A DNA stretch of 64,000 nucleotides from Actibacterium ureilyticum (GTDB taxonomy: Bacteria > Pseudomonadota > Alphaproteobacteria > Rhodobacterales > Rhodobacteraceae): NCBI RefSeq assembly GCF_002285435.1, contig NZ_NSBT01000018.1, forward strand, positions 248,001 through 312,000, in the 5' to 3' direction. The position numbers and the translations under genes were made by a program. The notes below the pieces were generated by a model that was given only the letters and a program-made list of their open reading frames with translations, made no database searches and was not told the DNA's origin. Shown here piece by piece: positions 8,372-17,564 of this stretch (positions are counted from its first letter, which is position 1; every line of letters begins with the position of its first letter).

Positions 8372-10458
8372 GCGGCCACCATGCCGACCAGCGACGGGCG
8401 GGCTTCGGTGCCGATTTCCTCGAACGACAGGACCGGAACGCTGATCCCCTTGGCCGACAGAACGGTGCGGATGAACCGTCGGCGCCGCCCCGAGGTGACG
8501 ACCGCCGGAAAGACACCGGTTTCGTTGCTTTGGCTCAGCTTTTCGGACACGGCACCGGCCAGCCGATTGAACTCGTCCGGGGGCAGCGCGATGTCTGTCT
8601 GTCCGTGATCGCCCTCGATCTGATAGGCGGTGAATTTCTCTTCCCATTCCGGGGCCAGTTGCAGAAGCGGCAATGTCCCATCGTCACGCTTCAGGCCCGC
8701 GATGATCTGGAAGCCCAGCCGCTGCCGGACATGTTCGGAAATCGCGGCGGCATTGGGATGGCTGTGACGGGCCTCGGCAATCGCCTCGATGATCAGGGTC
8801 AGGTTGCGGATCGAGACCTGTTCGTCCAGCAGGTGCCGCAAAACCGCCAGCAACAGGTCGGTCGGCACCCGGTCCGGGATCATCTCGTCCAGCATCTTGC
8901 GGTTGGCCTCGGCCCGTTCGGGATCCGATACGCTGACCACCTCGTCCAGCAGGCGGCGCAGCGTTTTCTGCGTCATCAGCCGGGCGAAATTGGTGCGGAT
9001 GACCTCCAGCAGGTGGGTCGCCAGAACCTCGCTGGGGTTGATCAGCGTTATACCGGACAGCGCGATTTGCTCGCGGTTGGCGGGCTGGATCCAGCGCGCG
9101 GCGGCGCCATAGACCGGTTCCTTGACATCCTGGCCCGGCGGCAGTTCGGGATCCCCGTCCGACACCAGCGCCAACACCTTGTCCTGCGCCAGCCAGTTGC
9201 GCGCCTGTTCAACCCCCTGGATCCGGATGACATAGGTGCCCGGCGCCAGAGCGCCGTCATCGGTCAGGCGGATCTGTGGCAGGACGACACCATAGCTTTC
9301 GGCGATATGGCGCCGCATATTGCCGATCCGCGCATCAAGACCCGTGGCCGGATCCAGCACCATGTTCACCAGATCGGGCGCGAATTCCAGGTGGATATCG
9401 TCCAGATCCAGCAGATCACCGATGGGGGCATCGCGCGCGGGTTCCATGGCGGGGTCCGGCGCGTTTTGCGCCGTTTCCTGCTGTTGCAGAGCCTTTTTGT
9501 GAACGAACCACGCCCCCCAGCACAGGGCCGCCGCCCCGGCCACGAACGGGACAAAGGGCAAGCCCGGCACCAGCGCGAACATCGCCATCAGCACCGCCAC
9601 CGTCGCCAGCGCGGGGGGATAGCGGCCCAGCTGCGCAAAAAGTGCCAGATCAACCGATCCGCTGGTGCCGCCACGGGCCAGCAGCAGGGCCGACGCGATC
9701 GAGATGATGACCGCCGGGATTTGTGTCACCAGCCCGTCGCCCACGGTCAGGATCGCATAGGTTTCGAACGCCTGGCCCAGGGGCATGCCATGCATGACCA
9801 CACCCATGATCAGCCCGACCAACAGGTTCAGAAGCGTGATCAGCAGCCCGGCCACCGCGTCGCCCTTGACGAATTTCGACGCCCCGTCGAGCGAGCCGAA
9901 AAACGTGGTCTCGGCCTGTTCGGTCTCGCGCCGGGCCTTGGCTTCGGTGTGGTCGATGGCGCCGGCGGACATGTCGCTGTCGATCGCCAGCTGCCGCCCC
10001 GGCATCCCGTCCAGCGCAAAGCGCGCGCCGACCTCGGCCATGCGGGCGGCGCCTTTTGTGATGACGATGAAATTGACGATCAGCAGAACGCCGAACACCA
10101 CCAGCCCCAGGAACACGTTGCCGCCCATCACGAAATTCGCGAAACCGGCGATCACGTCACCCGCGGCGTGGGTGCCTGTGTGGCCCTGACCGATGATCAG
10201 CTTGGTGGACGACACGTTCAGCGACAGCCGCAGCATCAGCGTGGCCAGCAGAACCGTCGGAAAGGCCGAGAAATCCAGCGGCCGTTCGATGAAAAGCGTC
10301 ACCGTAAAGACCAGGATCGCCAGCGCGAACGAGGTCGCCAGCCCGACATCCAGAACCCAGGCGGGCATCGGCAGGATCATCATCACGATCACCGCCATCA
10401 GCGCCAGCGCCAGCAGGATCGTGGGGCGAAAGATCAGGTTGATGGGCAGCCCGGTCAT
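8368..10458 (-). CDS. flhA: Flagellar export gate protein FlhA
   Basis: FlhA forms the nonameric ring of the export gate that receives substrates from the chaperones. The 696-aa product has eight N-terminal membrane helices, the FHIPEP-family stretch VITKGAARMAEVGARFALD with GMPGRQLAIDSDM directly after, and a large C-terminal cytoplasmic domain. Its ATG overlaps the stop of the transglycosylase gene (ATGA), and its stop overlaps fliR, so all are coupled. Confidence 0.98.
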   Translation of the reverse strand: MTGLPINLIFRPTILLALALMAVIVMMILPMPAWVLDVGLATSFALAILVFTVTLFIERPLDFSAFPTVLLATLMLRLSLNVSSTKLIIGQGHTGTHAAGDVIAGFANFVMGGNVFLGLVVFGVLLIVNFIVITKGAARMAEVGARFALDGMPGRQLAIDSDMSAGAIDHTEAKARRETEQAETTFFGSLDGASKFVKGDAVAGLLITLLNLLVGLIMGVVMHGMPLGQAFETYAILTVGDGLVTQIPAVIISIASALLLARGGTSGSVDLALFAQLGRYPPALATVAVLMAMFALVPGLPFVPFVAGAAALCWGAWFVHKKALQQQETAQNAPDPAMEPARDAPIGDLLDLDDIHLEFAPDLVNMVLDPATGLDARIGNMRRHIAESYGVVLPQIRLTDDGALAPGTYVIRIQGVEQARNWLAQDKVLALVSDGDPELPPGQDVKEPVYGAAARWIQPANREQIALSGITLINPSEVLATHLLEVIRTNFARLMTQKTLRRLLDEVVSVSDPERAEANRKMLDEMIPDRVPTDLLLAVLRHLLDEQVSIRNLTLIIEAIAEARHSHPNAAAISEHVRQRLGFQIIAGLKRDDGTLPLLQLAPEWEEKFTAYQIEGDHGQTDIALPPDEFNRLAGAVSEKLSQSNETGVFPAVVTSGRRRRFIRTVLSAKGISVPVLSFEEIGTEARPSLVGMVAA

Positions 10459-11177
10459 GATCCATCCCCCGTGCGGACGAATATCTTGCGCGCCCCGACC
10501 CGGGGCACAAGCGAGCCGATGCCGCGCTGCGCGTCGCTGGCCAGCAGCAGCGGAAAGCCGTTTGCGCGGGCCGCGCGGGGTTCGGCCACAGGGGCGGTGT
10601 CGCGCGGCGGCTCCAGCGTGGCCAGGATCTGGCCGAATCGCGCGCGATAGCGCCGCGCCTTGTCGGGTGTGCGGGAATGGTACCGGCCCACGGCCAGGTG
10701 CCAGTCGCCGGTTTCACGGTAAAGCCGCGTCAGAAACCGCGCCGCATAAAGCGCATTCTGCCGCGGGTCGATCATCGCCCCGAGCGAGGCAAAGGCGTCG
10801 CCATGCCAGCGGTGGTTGATCTGAAAACACCCCAGGTCAAAATTGCGGTCACCGGCCTTATGTTGTCGCCGAACAAAGGACAGCGCCTGTTCGGGGCTGT
10901 CGAACCACAGCCCCTTGCCCCGGTGATTCACCGTCCAGGGCCAGGCCGCATAGCGGCCGTTCCATCGGCGTCCGGATTCGGTGACCGCCAGGGCCTGTAG
11001 CACCGCCATCGGCACACCGGTTGCCTGTGCGGCGTGGCGGGCGGCGTCGACGCACAGGGCATCGTCCTGAGTACCGGCGCGCGCGGCGGGGGCGATGGCC
11101 ATGCCCAGGATCAGCACAAGACAGATCCGCCATTCGGGACGAAGCGCCGTGGCGCGGTGGGGTTGCGAGCTTGCCAT
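10455..11177 (-). CDS. Flagellar lytic transglycosylase (SltF-like)
   Basis: The 240-aa product has a Sec signal (hydrophobic about residues 17-34, cleavage near ARA-GTQ) and an SLT-type catalytic domain. The catalytic Glu lies in AVTESG (about residue 67), followed by GCFQINHRWHG. Such an enzyme cuts peptidoglycan so that the rod can pass. In Rhodobacter sphaeroides a flagellar enzyme of this kind is called SltF and works with a muramidase-less FlgJ; I use that name only by analogy. An ATG at 11177 with AGGGAA upstream is preferred over a TTG at 11222. Translation is coupled to flhA. Confidence 0.88.
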   Translation of the reverse strand: MASSQPHRATALRPEWRICLVLILGMAIAPAARAGTQDDALCVDAARHAAQATGVPMAVLQALAVTESGRRWNGRYAAWPWTVNHRGKGLWFDSPEQALSFVRRQHKAGDRNFDLGCFQINHRWHGDAFASLGAMIDPRQNALYAARFLTRLYRETGDWHLAVGRYHSRTPDKARRYRARFGQILATLEPPRDTAPVAEPRAARANGFPLLLASDAQRGIGSLVPRVGARKIFVRTGDGS

Positions 11178-11252
11178 TCTGGCACGTTCCCTGATTGTTC
11201 CTTCTCCGGGGTATGTCGGCAAGGTTTACAATTCGTAACGATCCGGCCGATC

Positions 11253-13502
11253 TCAGTCCTGTGGGGCCGGCAGCAGCTGCGACAGCACCGCGCGCAGCTC
11301 TGCGCTTTGGCTCAGCTGGTCCTGCGCGGCGGCCAGCGATGGCGTTGTGGGCGGGACCGCCGGGGCGGGGCGTGTCACGTAATCGGCCATCGCCCGTTGC
11401 GCCTCGGGCGCGTCTTCTGTCAGCCCGTCCCAGCGTCCGGCATGCCACGCCGCGCGTGTCGCATTGGCCGTGTCGCCGGTTTCGCGATATGTCGCGGCAG
11501 CCCTGTCCCATTGGCCCGCTGCGGTCAGGGCGCGCGCGCGCAATTGGCCGGCCTTTGGCCCGGTCGTGCCTTGCAACAACGTCAGGGCGGTTTCCGGTTC
11601 CGATGTGACCAGCGCGTGTTCGGCCCGCAGCAAGCGGCTGCGTTTGCGGTCGTAGTCGCCCGCCTGGTCGATCATCGCGCTGGCCGCGTCAGCGAACCCC
11701 AGCCCCAGCAGGCGCGCGGCGATGTCCAGCTGCAGCGATCCCGGCAGTGGCGCAAGCGCGTGCCGATGGGCCAAGGCGTGGTGCAGGAAAAGCGTGTCGT
11801 CTTCTTGTGCGATCAGTTCGGTGGCGACCGCGTCCAGAATACCGGGCGGCACCGGGGATTTCTGCGCGGACAATCGGCGGAAAACGGCATCGAAATCGCC
11901 GTTGCGCGCCAGGCTGAGGATCGCGGCCCGGTTCAGCGCATGCCCGGTTTCGGTATCGCGGAGTTCGAATGCCAGCGCCTCTGCCGTGGCGATCTGATCG
12001 GGGTCCAGCGCCGCTCCCCGCGCCCAGCGCCCGTCAAAGAGCGCGATCATCGCCTTTGGCGCATCGGTCGCATTCTGGTCGGACAGTGCCGCATAGCTGC
12101 TTTCAGCCTCTGTCGTCTGACCCTGTGCCTGGGACAGGGCCGCATCCAGAATGGGCGGCACCTGATGTCCCGGCGTGCGTGTGATCGCCTGCCGCAGATG
12201 CGCCGCTAGCGCCAGATCGCCCGCATTGATGAAGATCTCGATCAGCCGGGGGCCGAGCAGCTGGCGCCCATGGGGGGGCAGATCGGAAAAGGACAGCACG
12301 ATCGCTTCCTGGTTGATGGTGGCGGCGGCGGGCAGGTCCGGCAGCGCCAGCGCGGCCCACATCGCGGCGGGCGAGGCGCATCCGATCTGGTGTTGGAACA
12401 CCGCGGGGTCGGCACCGGGCGCGCCATCCACAAGCCGCGCGATCTGTTGCAGCACCCGGTCCTCGGGGCTGGGTGCGCCGGACAGGTTCAGCGCCTCGAC
12501 CGCCTCGGCGCCGAATCCATAATAGAGATAGCTGTGCGCGAGCGTGCGGGCCGCGTCGGCGTTCAGCACGTCGAATTCCCCGTAAAGCGCGCGGCGCCCG
12601 GCCGCGATGGCCGGGCCGAATTCCGTATCCCCGCCCCAGGCGGACATGGTGACCAGGCTGTCGTCCAGACAGGGCCGCCCAAGATCGGTCGTCGCCACGA
12701 AGGGCAACGTGCCAAGATCGCGGTCGATGCTGGTTTTCGCCTCCAGCTGGCTTTCGGACGGGGTGGCATCGGGCGGTGCGGCGGCGGCCTCTTCCCCCTC
12801 CACCGGGGCGGGCTCTGCCGGTTCGAAGGGCAGCTCTGCGTGGACCAGTCCCTGCGCGGCGGCCCGGCCAAGCTGTTCGACCAACCGGGCCTGCATCTCT
12901 GCGACCGCCTGTCTTGTGTCGGCATTTGCGGCCAGCGCGGGGTCGACCGCAGGGGGCTGTTCAACCGGGGTTGGCGGCGGGGATTCAGGGCCGAACGCAC
13001 CGTAAACCGGCAATTCCGGCCGGGCGAGGGCGGTGCGCGGCGATGCCTGTGTCGTATCTGGCGCGGGTTGTGGCGGCGCGGCCGGGGCTGGCTGTGGCGC
13101 GGGGGGCTGCGGCCGCGCCAGCAGGTCGGGCCGCGCGGGTGCGACGCCGTTGTCGCGGGCATCGGCCACCAGCAAACCCGGCCGCAATTCGAACAGATCC
13201 AGGCTGCATGCACAGCCCGGGTCCAGAACGATGCGCACCTTGTCCCCCTCCGTCCCGATCCGGGCGATCCGCTGACGCCCGATCCGGTCGAACACCTTGG
13301 TGAAATCGAAGACCCGGTCGCCAGTTTCGAATGTCAGGATCGCCGCCGCGCCGTCTTGCTGATAGGACCAGTCAACGGGGTCCGGAAACTCCATCACGAT
13401 GCGCGAGAACCCGGGATGCGCGCCCGAGCGGACAACCACGTCGCGGGCGGCTGCGGGCAGGGCAAAAAGGCTCAGGCCAAGGGCAAGGATCACGGTTTTC
13501 AT
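11253..13502 (-). CDS. Large periplasmic repeat protein of the flagellar operon
   Basis: The 749-aa product starts with a clear signal peptide (MKTVILALGLSLFALPAAA). A beta-rich N-terminal part of about 110 residues looks like an AMIN-type module (GFSRIVMEFPDPVDWSY), followed by a long Pro/Ala-rich linker (about 120-250). The C-terminal 450 residues are helical and TPR-like (AHSYLYYGFGAEAVEALNLSG, ARLLGLGFADAASAMIDQAG, RARALTAAGQWDRAAATYRE). The start overlaps the motA stop as ATGA, so production is tied to the stator. I do not recognise a named family; a role in motor or stator assembly at the cell wall is inferred. Confidence 0.75.
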   Translation of the reverse strand: MKTVILALGLSLFALPAAARDVVVRSGAHPGFSRIVMEFPDPVDWSYQQDGAAAILTFETGDRVFDFTKVFDRIGRQRIARIGTEGDKVRIVLDPGCACSLDLFELRPGLLVADARDNGVAPARPDLLARPQPPAPQPAPAAPPQPAPDTTQASPRTALARPELPVYGAFGPESPPPTPVEQPPAVDPALAANADTRQAVAEMQARLVEQLGRAAAQGLVHAELPFEPAEPAPVEGEEAAAAPPDATPSESQLEAKTSIDRDLGTLPFVATTDLGRPCLDDSLVTMSAWGGDTEFGPAIAAGRRALYGEFDVLNADAARTLAHSYLYYGFGAEAVEALNLSGAPSPEDRVLQQIARLVDGAPGADPAVFQHQIGCASPAAMWAALALPDLPAAATINQEAIVLSFSDLPPHGRQLLGPRLIEIFINAGDLALAAHLRQAITRTPGHQVPPILDAALSQAQGQTTEAESSYAALSDQNATDAPKAMIALFDGRWARGAALDPDQIATAEALAFELRDTETGHALNRAAILSLARNGDFDAVFRRLSAQKSPVPPGILDAVATELIAQEDDTLFLHHALAHRHALAPLPGSLQLDIAARLLGLGFADAASAMIDQAGDYDRKRSRLLRAEHALVTSEPETALTLLQGTTGPKAGQLRARALTAAGQWDRAAATYRETGDTANATRAAWHAGRWDGLTEDAPEAQRAMADYVTRPAPAVPPTTPSLAAAQDQLSQSAELRAVLSQLLPAPQD

Positions 13503-14368
13503 GCGGCGTCCTTCTTGGCGGCTTTCAGCGCCTCTTCGAGGTCGCTGAAACTGGGCCGGATATGGCTGGGGGTGTTCTGCCGCCCGACCTCGATACAGAT
13601 ATTGGCGGCGTGGTTGTGCAGGTTGGCCACCAGCACCTCGCGGATCAGCTGATAGAAATGGCTGTCTTCCTCGACCACCGTCTTGACCTTGGCCGCGAAG
13701 GGACCGACCAGGCCATAGGCCAGAAACACCCCAAGAAACGTCCCCACCAGCGCTCCGCCGATCAGCTTGCCCAGAATTTCGGGCGGCTGGTCGATCGAGC
13801 CCATGGTCTTGATGACCCCCAGAACGGCCGCGACGATCCCCAGCGCGGGCAAACCATCGGCGACCGTCTGCAGCGCGTGGCTGGAATGCATGGCATGATG
13901 CAGGTTGGCCTCCATCCGCTTTTCCAACACTTCCTCAACCTGGTGGGGGTCGTCGTAATTCATCGTGGCCGACCGCAGCGTGTCGCAGATCAGATCGACC
14001 GCCTCGCGATCCGCCAGAATCCGGGGATAGCCGCCGAAGATCGACGAGTTTTCCGGCCCCTCGATATGTTCTTCAAGCGCGACCGGGTTCTGCTTGGCCA
14101 GACGGATCAGTTCGAACAGCAGACACAGCAGATCGCGATAATCGGCGGGTTTCCATTTCGGCCCCTTGAACACCTTGCCGATGTCTTTAAGCGTATGCTT
14201 GATCCCGCCCATATCGTTGCTGATCGCAAAGGCACCGACCGCGGCGCCGCCGATCATCATCATCTCGAACGGCAGCGATTTCAGGATGATGCCCATCTTG
14301 CCCCCGGCGGCAAGATAGCCCCCGAAGACCATGACGAAGATCACGACAATTCCTACGATACCGATCAT
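13499..14368 (-). CDS. motA: Flagellar stator protein MotA
   Basis: MotA forms the pentamer around MotB that converts proton flow into torque. The 289-aa product has the proton-type MotA layout: two N-terminal helices (MIGIVGIVVIFVMVFGGYLAAGG, FEMMMIGGAAVGAFAIS), a large cytoplasmic loop with charged residues that contact FliG, then two helices including GLPALGIVAAVLGVIKTMG and GALVGTFLGVFLAYGLVGPFA. It is translationally coupled to the 749-aa gene. motB is not adjacent but at 38033-38884. Confidence 0.97.
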   Translation of the reverse strand: MIGIVGIVVIFVMVFGGYLAAGGKMGIILKSLPFEMMMIGGAAVGAFAISNDMGGIKHTLKDIGKVFKGPKWKPADYRDLLCLLFELIRLAKQNPVALEEHIEGPENSSIFGGYPRILADREAVDLICDTLRSATMNYDDPHQVEEVLEKRMEANLHHAMHSSHALQTVADGLPALGIVAAVLGVIKTMGSIDQPPEILGKLIGGALVGTFLGVFLAYGLVGPFAAKVKTVVEEDSHFYQLIREVLVANLHNHAANICIEVGRQNTPSHIRPSFSDLEEALKAAKKDAA

Positions 14369-14413
14369 CTGGGGCTCTCTGCTTGCAATTGGGGTGCGTT
14401 GGGGACGGGGCGG

Positions 14414-14983
14414 CTATTCGGTGGGGGCATTTGCGTTCCGCCCTGCCAGCACGACGCTGATCCGATAGGCGCTGTCGGGCGACAGCCCCGCCATGATCTG
14501 CGCGGCGGCATCGGGGCGCATGCGGCCCAGGAAACCGGCGGCGAAATCGGGGTCCATCGCCTCGAACAATTGCGCGGCCTCTTTCGGCTTCATGCTCTCG
14601 TAGACGGCGGTCAGCCGGGACAGATCCGATTCAGCGGCGACCTTGGCCAGCGCCAGGGTCTCGCGCAAAGAATCCTCGGCGGCCTTCAGCTCCTGCAGGC
14701 GCAGGGCGATCTGCTGCTCGGCCAGATCCAGGTTGCGCTTGCGGTCCACCAGATCACGCTCCATCGCATCCAGCGCGGCACCGCGTGTCTGCAATGCGGC
14801 GATCAGCGTATCGGCTTCGGGCGCGGGGTCGGCCATGTGTTCGGCGGTCGTTTCACGCAGCACGCCAACCTCGCGCGCAACGGCCGGGGCGATGCCGTAA
14901 CCCGCACGGATCAGCGCTGACAGAACCAGCATGGCCGAAATCGCGAACAGTGCGCCGCGGCGCGTGGAGCGGGCGCGGCTCAT
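14414..14983 (-). CDS. MotE-like periplasmic protein (MgtE N-domain type)
   Basis: The 189-aa product has an N-terminal membrane anchor (about residues 10-32), a coiled coil (DAMERDLVDRKRNLDLAEQQIALRLQELKAAEDSL) and a C-terminal domain resembling the MgtE N-domain (YESMKPKEAAQLFEAMDPDFAAGFLGRMRPDAAAQIMAGL). This is the architecture of MotE, a periplasmic partner of stator proteins in rhizobia and Rhodobacter. The ATG at 14983 overlaps the upstream stop as ATGA; a start 15 nt earlier is possible. It lies 45 nt before motA, which fits a stator role. Confidence 0.75.
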   Translation of the reverse strand: MSRARSTRRGALFAISAMLVLSALIRAGYGIAPAVAREVGVLRETTAEHMADPAPEADTLIAALQTRGAALDAMERDLVDRKRNLDLAEQQIALRLQELKAAEDSLRETLALAKVAAESDLSRLTAVYESMKPKEAAQLFEAMDPDFAAGFLGRMRPDAAAQIMAGLSPDSAYRISVVLAGRNANAPTE

Positions 14984-15348
14984 TCGGCGGCCCCCCATTG
15001 ATGCCGCACGAAGGGCAGATGGTCGATCTGCGCCTCGGGCTCCGGCTGGGCCTCGGGGCGGGTTTCCGGCAGGTCGTGCATCGACGCGACCAGCAATTCC
15101 AGCCGCTGGGCAACATTTTCCGACCGTTCCGTCAGCGCGGTCAGCGAGCGGCTGGAATCGTTGGCCCCGGTGCGGGCGCTCTCCAGCGCCTTGGTCAGTT
15201 CATCGACCTGTGACGACAGCACGGCAATCGCGTTGCCCATGCCACCTTCGAGGCTGTTGAAACGGTTCAGCCGCCGCGAAAGGGCCATGCAATACAGCCC
15301 GGCCCCAAGCGCGCCGGCAACGAGCAGGATATCAGCGATCAACGACAT
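14980..15348 (-). CDS. Small membrane-anchored coiled-coil protein
   Basis: The 122-aa product has one N-terminal membrane helix (about residues 3-23), a coiled coil (MGNAIAVLSSQVDELTKALESARTGANDSSRSLTALTERSENVAQRLELLVASM) and a Pro/Glu-rich tail. I do not recognise the family. It lies between fliL (8 nt gap) and the MotE-like gene (4-nt overlap), so it is very likely a motor-associated protein of this lineage; that is inference from position only. Confidence 0.65.
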   Translation of the reverse strand: MSLIADILLVAGALGAGLYCMALSRRLNRFNSLEGGMGNAIAVLSSQVDELTKALESARTGANDSSRSLTALTERSENVAQRLELLVASMHDLPETRPEAQPEPEAQIDHLPFVRHQWGAAE

Positions 15349-15356
15349 GGGTGCTC

Positions 15357-15845
15357 CTAGTTCAGTACGAATTCGGTGATCAGAAAGTCATTCACGCGGC
15401 CGTCGCCGGTCACGATCTGGATGCGGCGCAGCAATTGCGCACGCAGACGCATCAGGGCGGTGGGATCTTCGATGTCCGACAGGTCGATTGCCCGCAGATA
15501 TCCGTTCATCACGTCCAGGATGCGCGGGCTCAGATGCGCGACATCCTCCTTCGCGGTCGGGGGCACCTCGAGCTGGGCGGCGATGCGCAGGTGACGGGGC
15601 CCGATATCGGGAGCCAGCGCGATGATCAGCGGATCCAGCGCGACGAAGGCCACCGAATCAGAGGCTGGGTCCCGTGGCGCGTCATGTTTGGCCTGTGCGA
15701 CATCCGAAGGCGCCAGAATCAGTCCCGAATACACCGCAAAAAAGCCCCCGCCGCCCAGAACAAGCGCCAGGACAATCCCCACAATCAGGGGCAGTTTCGA
15801 TTTCTTTGCCGGTTCCTCCGGCGTCATGTCTTCTTCTGCAGACAT
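15357..15845 (-). CDS. fliL: Flagellar stator-associated protein FliL
   Basis: FliL is a single-pass inner-membrane protein around the stator. The 162-aa product has a charged cytoplasmic start, one helix (LPLIVGIVLALVLGGGGFFAVYSGL), and a periplasmic domain ending in the hallmark VNDFLITEFVLN. It is the first gene of the leftward motor/export operon, divergent from fliF. The second FliL-like gene at 5671-6159 is more diverged. Confidence 0.9.
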   Translation of the reverse strand: MSAEEDMTPEEPAKKSKLPLIVGIVLALVLGGGGFFAVYSGLILAPSDVAQAKHDAPRDPASDSVAFVALDPLIIALAPDIGPRHLRIAAQLEVPPTAKEDVAHLSPRILDVMNGYLRAIDLSDIEDPTALMRLRAQLLRRIQIVTGDGRVNDFLITEFVLN

Positions 15846-15889
15846 TTGGTGTCCTCGTTTTGTTCTTGCCCAGCTATAGCCGCCGAGAG

Positions 15890-15904
15890 CTAACCGATTG
15901 TTAA
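15890..15904. promoter_or_regulatory. CtrA-like site between fliL and fliF
   Basis: CTAA-N7-TTAA (TTAA-N7-TTAG on the other strand) lies in the 111-bp divergent region, 45 bp from the fliL start and 53 bp from the fliF start. One base differs from the CtrA consensus. It could control both operons; this is inferred. Confidence 0.45.
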
Positions 15905-15956
15905 GGCAGATCGATCAAGCATCGTTTCCGAGACAAGGGCAGAAGCCCGCGAAAGG

Positions 15957-17564
15957 ATGCCAGAATTGCAACAGCTCATCGCCGTTTGGACCAAGCTCGA
16001 CTCGCGCCGCCGGATGATCGTCATCGGGGCGACGATTGCGATGTTCGGGGCCGTACTCATCATGTCGCGGATGGCCTCGGCGCCGACGATGACACTCCTG
16101 TATTCCAACCTGGAACCCGCCGCGTCGGGAGAGGTCATTACGGCGCTGGAACAGCGCGGCGCGGCCTATCAGGTGCGCGGCAACGCGATCTATGTCAGCG
16201 CGGGCGACCGGGATCTGCTGCGCATGTCGCTGGCCGGCGAGGGGCTGCCGGCCAATGGCACGGCGGGGTACGAGCTGCTTGATTCGCTGTCGGGTTTCGG
16301 CACCACGTCACAGATGTTCGATGCTGCCTATTGGCGCGCGAAAGAGGGCGAGCTGGCGCGCACGATCATGGCCAACCCCCAGATTCGCGCCGCCCGTGTG
16401 CATATATCGAACGCGCGCGGAACGACCTTTCGCCGCGATCTGAAACCGTCGGCCTCGGTCACGGTGACCGCGCGGCAGGGCGCGCTGCCCGCCGCACAGG
16501 CCAAGGCGTTCCGCTATCTTGTCGCCTCGTCCGTTGCGGGGATGTCGGTGGCGGATGTGTCGGTGATCGACACCGAAAGCGGCCTGGTCCTGTCGGGCGC
16601 GGATACCGGCACGGGTCCGGCGGCAAACGGGGATCTGTCGGCGCGGCTCAAGGACAATGTCGAACGTCTGTTGCAGGCCCGCATGGGGCCGGGTCGGTCG
16701 ATTGTCGAGGTGTCGGTCGAAACCGTGACCGAGCGGGAGTCGATCGTCGAGCGTCGGTTCGACCCGCAAGAGCGCGTGGCGATCTCGACCGAGACCGAGG
16801 AACGCAGCCTGTCGTCGCGCGATTCGGGTGGCGGCGCGGTCACCGTGGCCAGCAACCTGCCCGAGGGCGATGCGGCGCAGGACCGGCAATCCTCCAGCAC
16901 CGATTCCGAAACCCGCGAGCGCGTCAATTTCGAGGTCTCGGAAACCCAGCGCGAGATCCTGCGCACCCCCGGCGCGATCAAGCGGCTGAGCATCGCGGTG
17001 CTGGTCGACGGCACGCGCGGGATCGGCCCGGATGGCGCCGAAATCTGGGAGCCCCTGCCCGAGGCCGACCTGAGCGCCCTGCAGGAACTGGTCGCCTCGG
17101 CGGTGGGTCTGAACCCCGAGCGGGGCGATGTGCTGACGCTGAAATCCATGCCGTTCGAACAGATCCCCGCAGGTCCAGAACCCATGGCCCCCGGGCTGCT
17201 CGAGAAACTGAATTTCGACATGATGTCGACCATTCAGCTGGCGGTGCTGGCGGTTGTGGGCCTGATCCTGGGTCTCTTTGTGGTGCGGCCGATCCTGACG
17301 GCGGCTCCAGCCGAAAACGCCGCCATTCTGCCGCCGCCACCTCCCGGCGCGGCCCTGACCGGCGAGCTGTCCGGGCGCGGGGCCGAGGCCGACGCGCTGA
17401 GCGCCGCGACACAGCAGAACGCGCCGTTGCAGATCGATGGCACGGTCTCGGAGGCCACGACTGATCCGATGGAGCGCTTGCGCAACCTGATCGAAGAACG
17501 CCAGACCGAAACGGTCGAGGTGCTGCGCAGCTGGATGGAAACCGGACAGGACGGGCGGACATGA
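15957..17564 (+). CDS. fliF: Flagellar MS-ring protein FliF
   Basis: FliF forms the MS ring in the inner membrane, the base on which rod, export gate and C ring assemble. The 535-aa product has a first helix (about residues 20-40), the YscJ-like ring domain (LLYSNLEPAASGEVITALEQRG, GYELLDSLSGFGTTSQMFDAAYWRAKEGELARTI), a second helix near 425-445 and a C-terminal tail that matches the FliG-binding motif (DPMERLRNLIEERQTETVEVLRSWME). A GAAAGG ribosome site precedes the ATG. fliG does not follow, although that tail implies a FliG partner. Confidence 0.97.
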   Translation: MPELQQLIAVWTKLDSRRRMIVIGATIAMFGAVLIMSRMASAPTMTLLYSNLEPAASGEVITALEQRGAAYQVRGNAIYVSAGDRDLLRMSLAGEGLPANGTAGYELLDSLSGFGTTSQMFDAAYWRAKEGELARTIMANPQIRAARVHISNARGTTFRRDLKPSASVTVTARQGALPAAQAKAFRYLVASSVAGMSVADVSVIDTESGLVLSGADTGTGPAANGDLSARLKDNVERLLQARMGPGRSIVEVSVETVTERESIVERRFDPQERVAISTETEERSLSSRDSGGGAVTVASNLPEGDAAQDRQSSSTDSETRERVNFEVSETQREILRTPGAIKRLSIAVLVDGTRGIGPDGAEIWEPLPEADLSALQELVASAVGLNPERGDVLTLKSMPFEQIPAGPEPMAPGLLEKLNFDMMSTIQLAVLAVVGLILGLFVVRPILTAAPAENAAILPPPPPGAALTGELSGRGAEADALSAATQQNAPLQIDGTVSEATTDPMERLRNLIEERQTETVEVLRSWMETGQDGRT

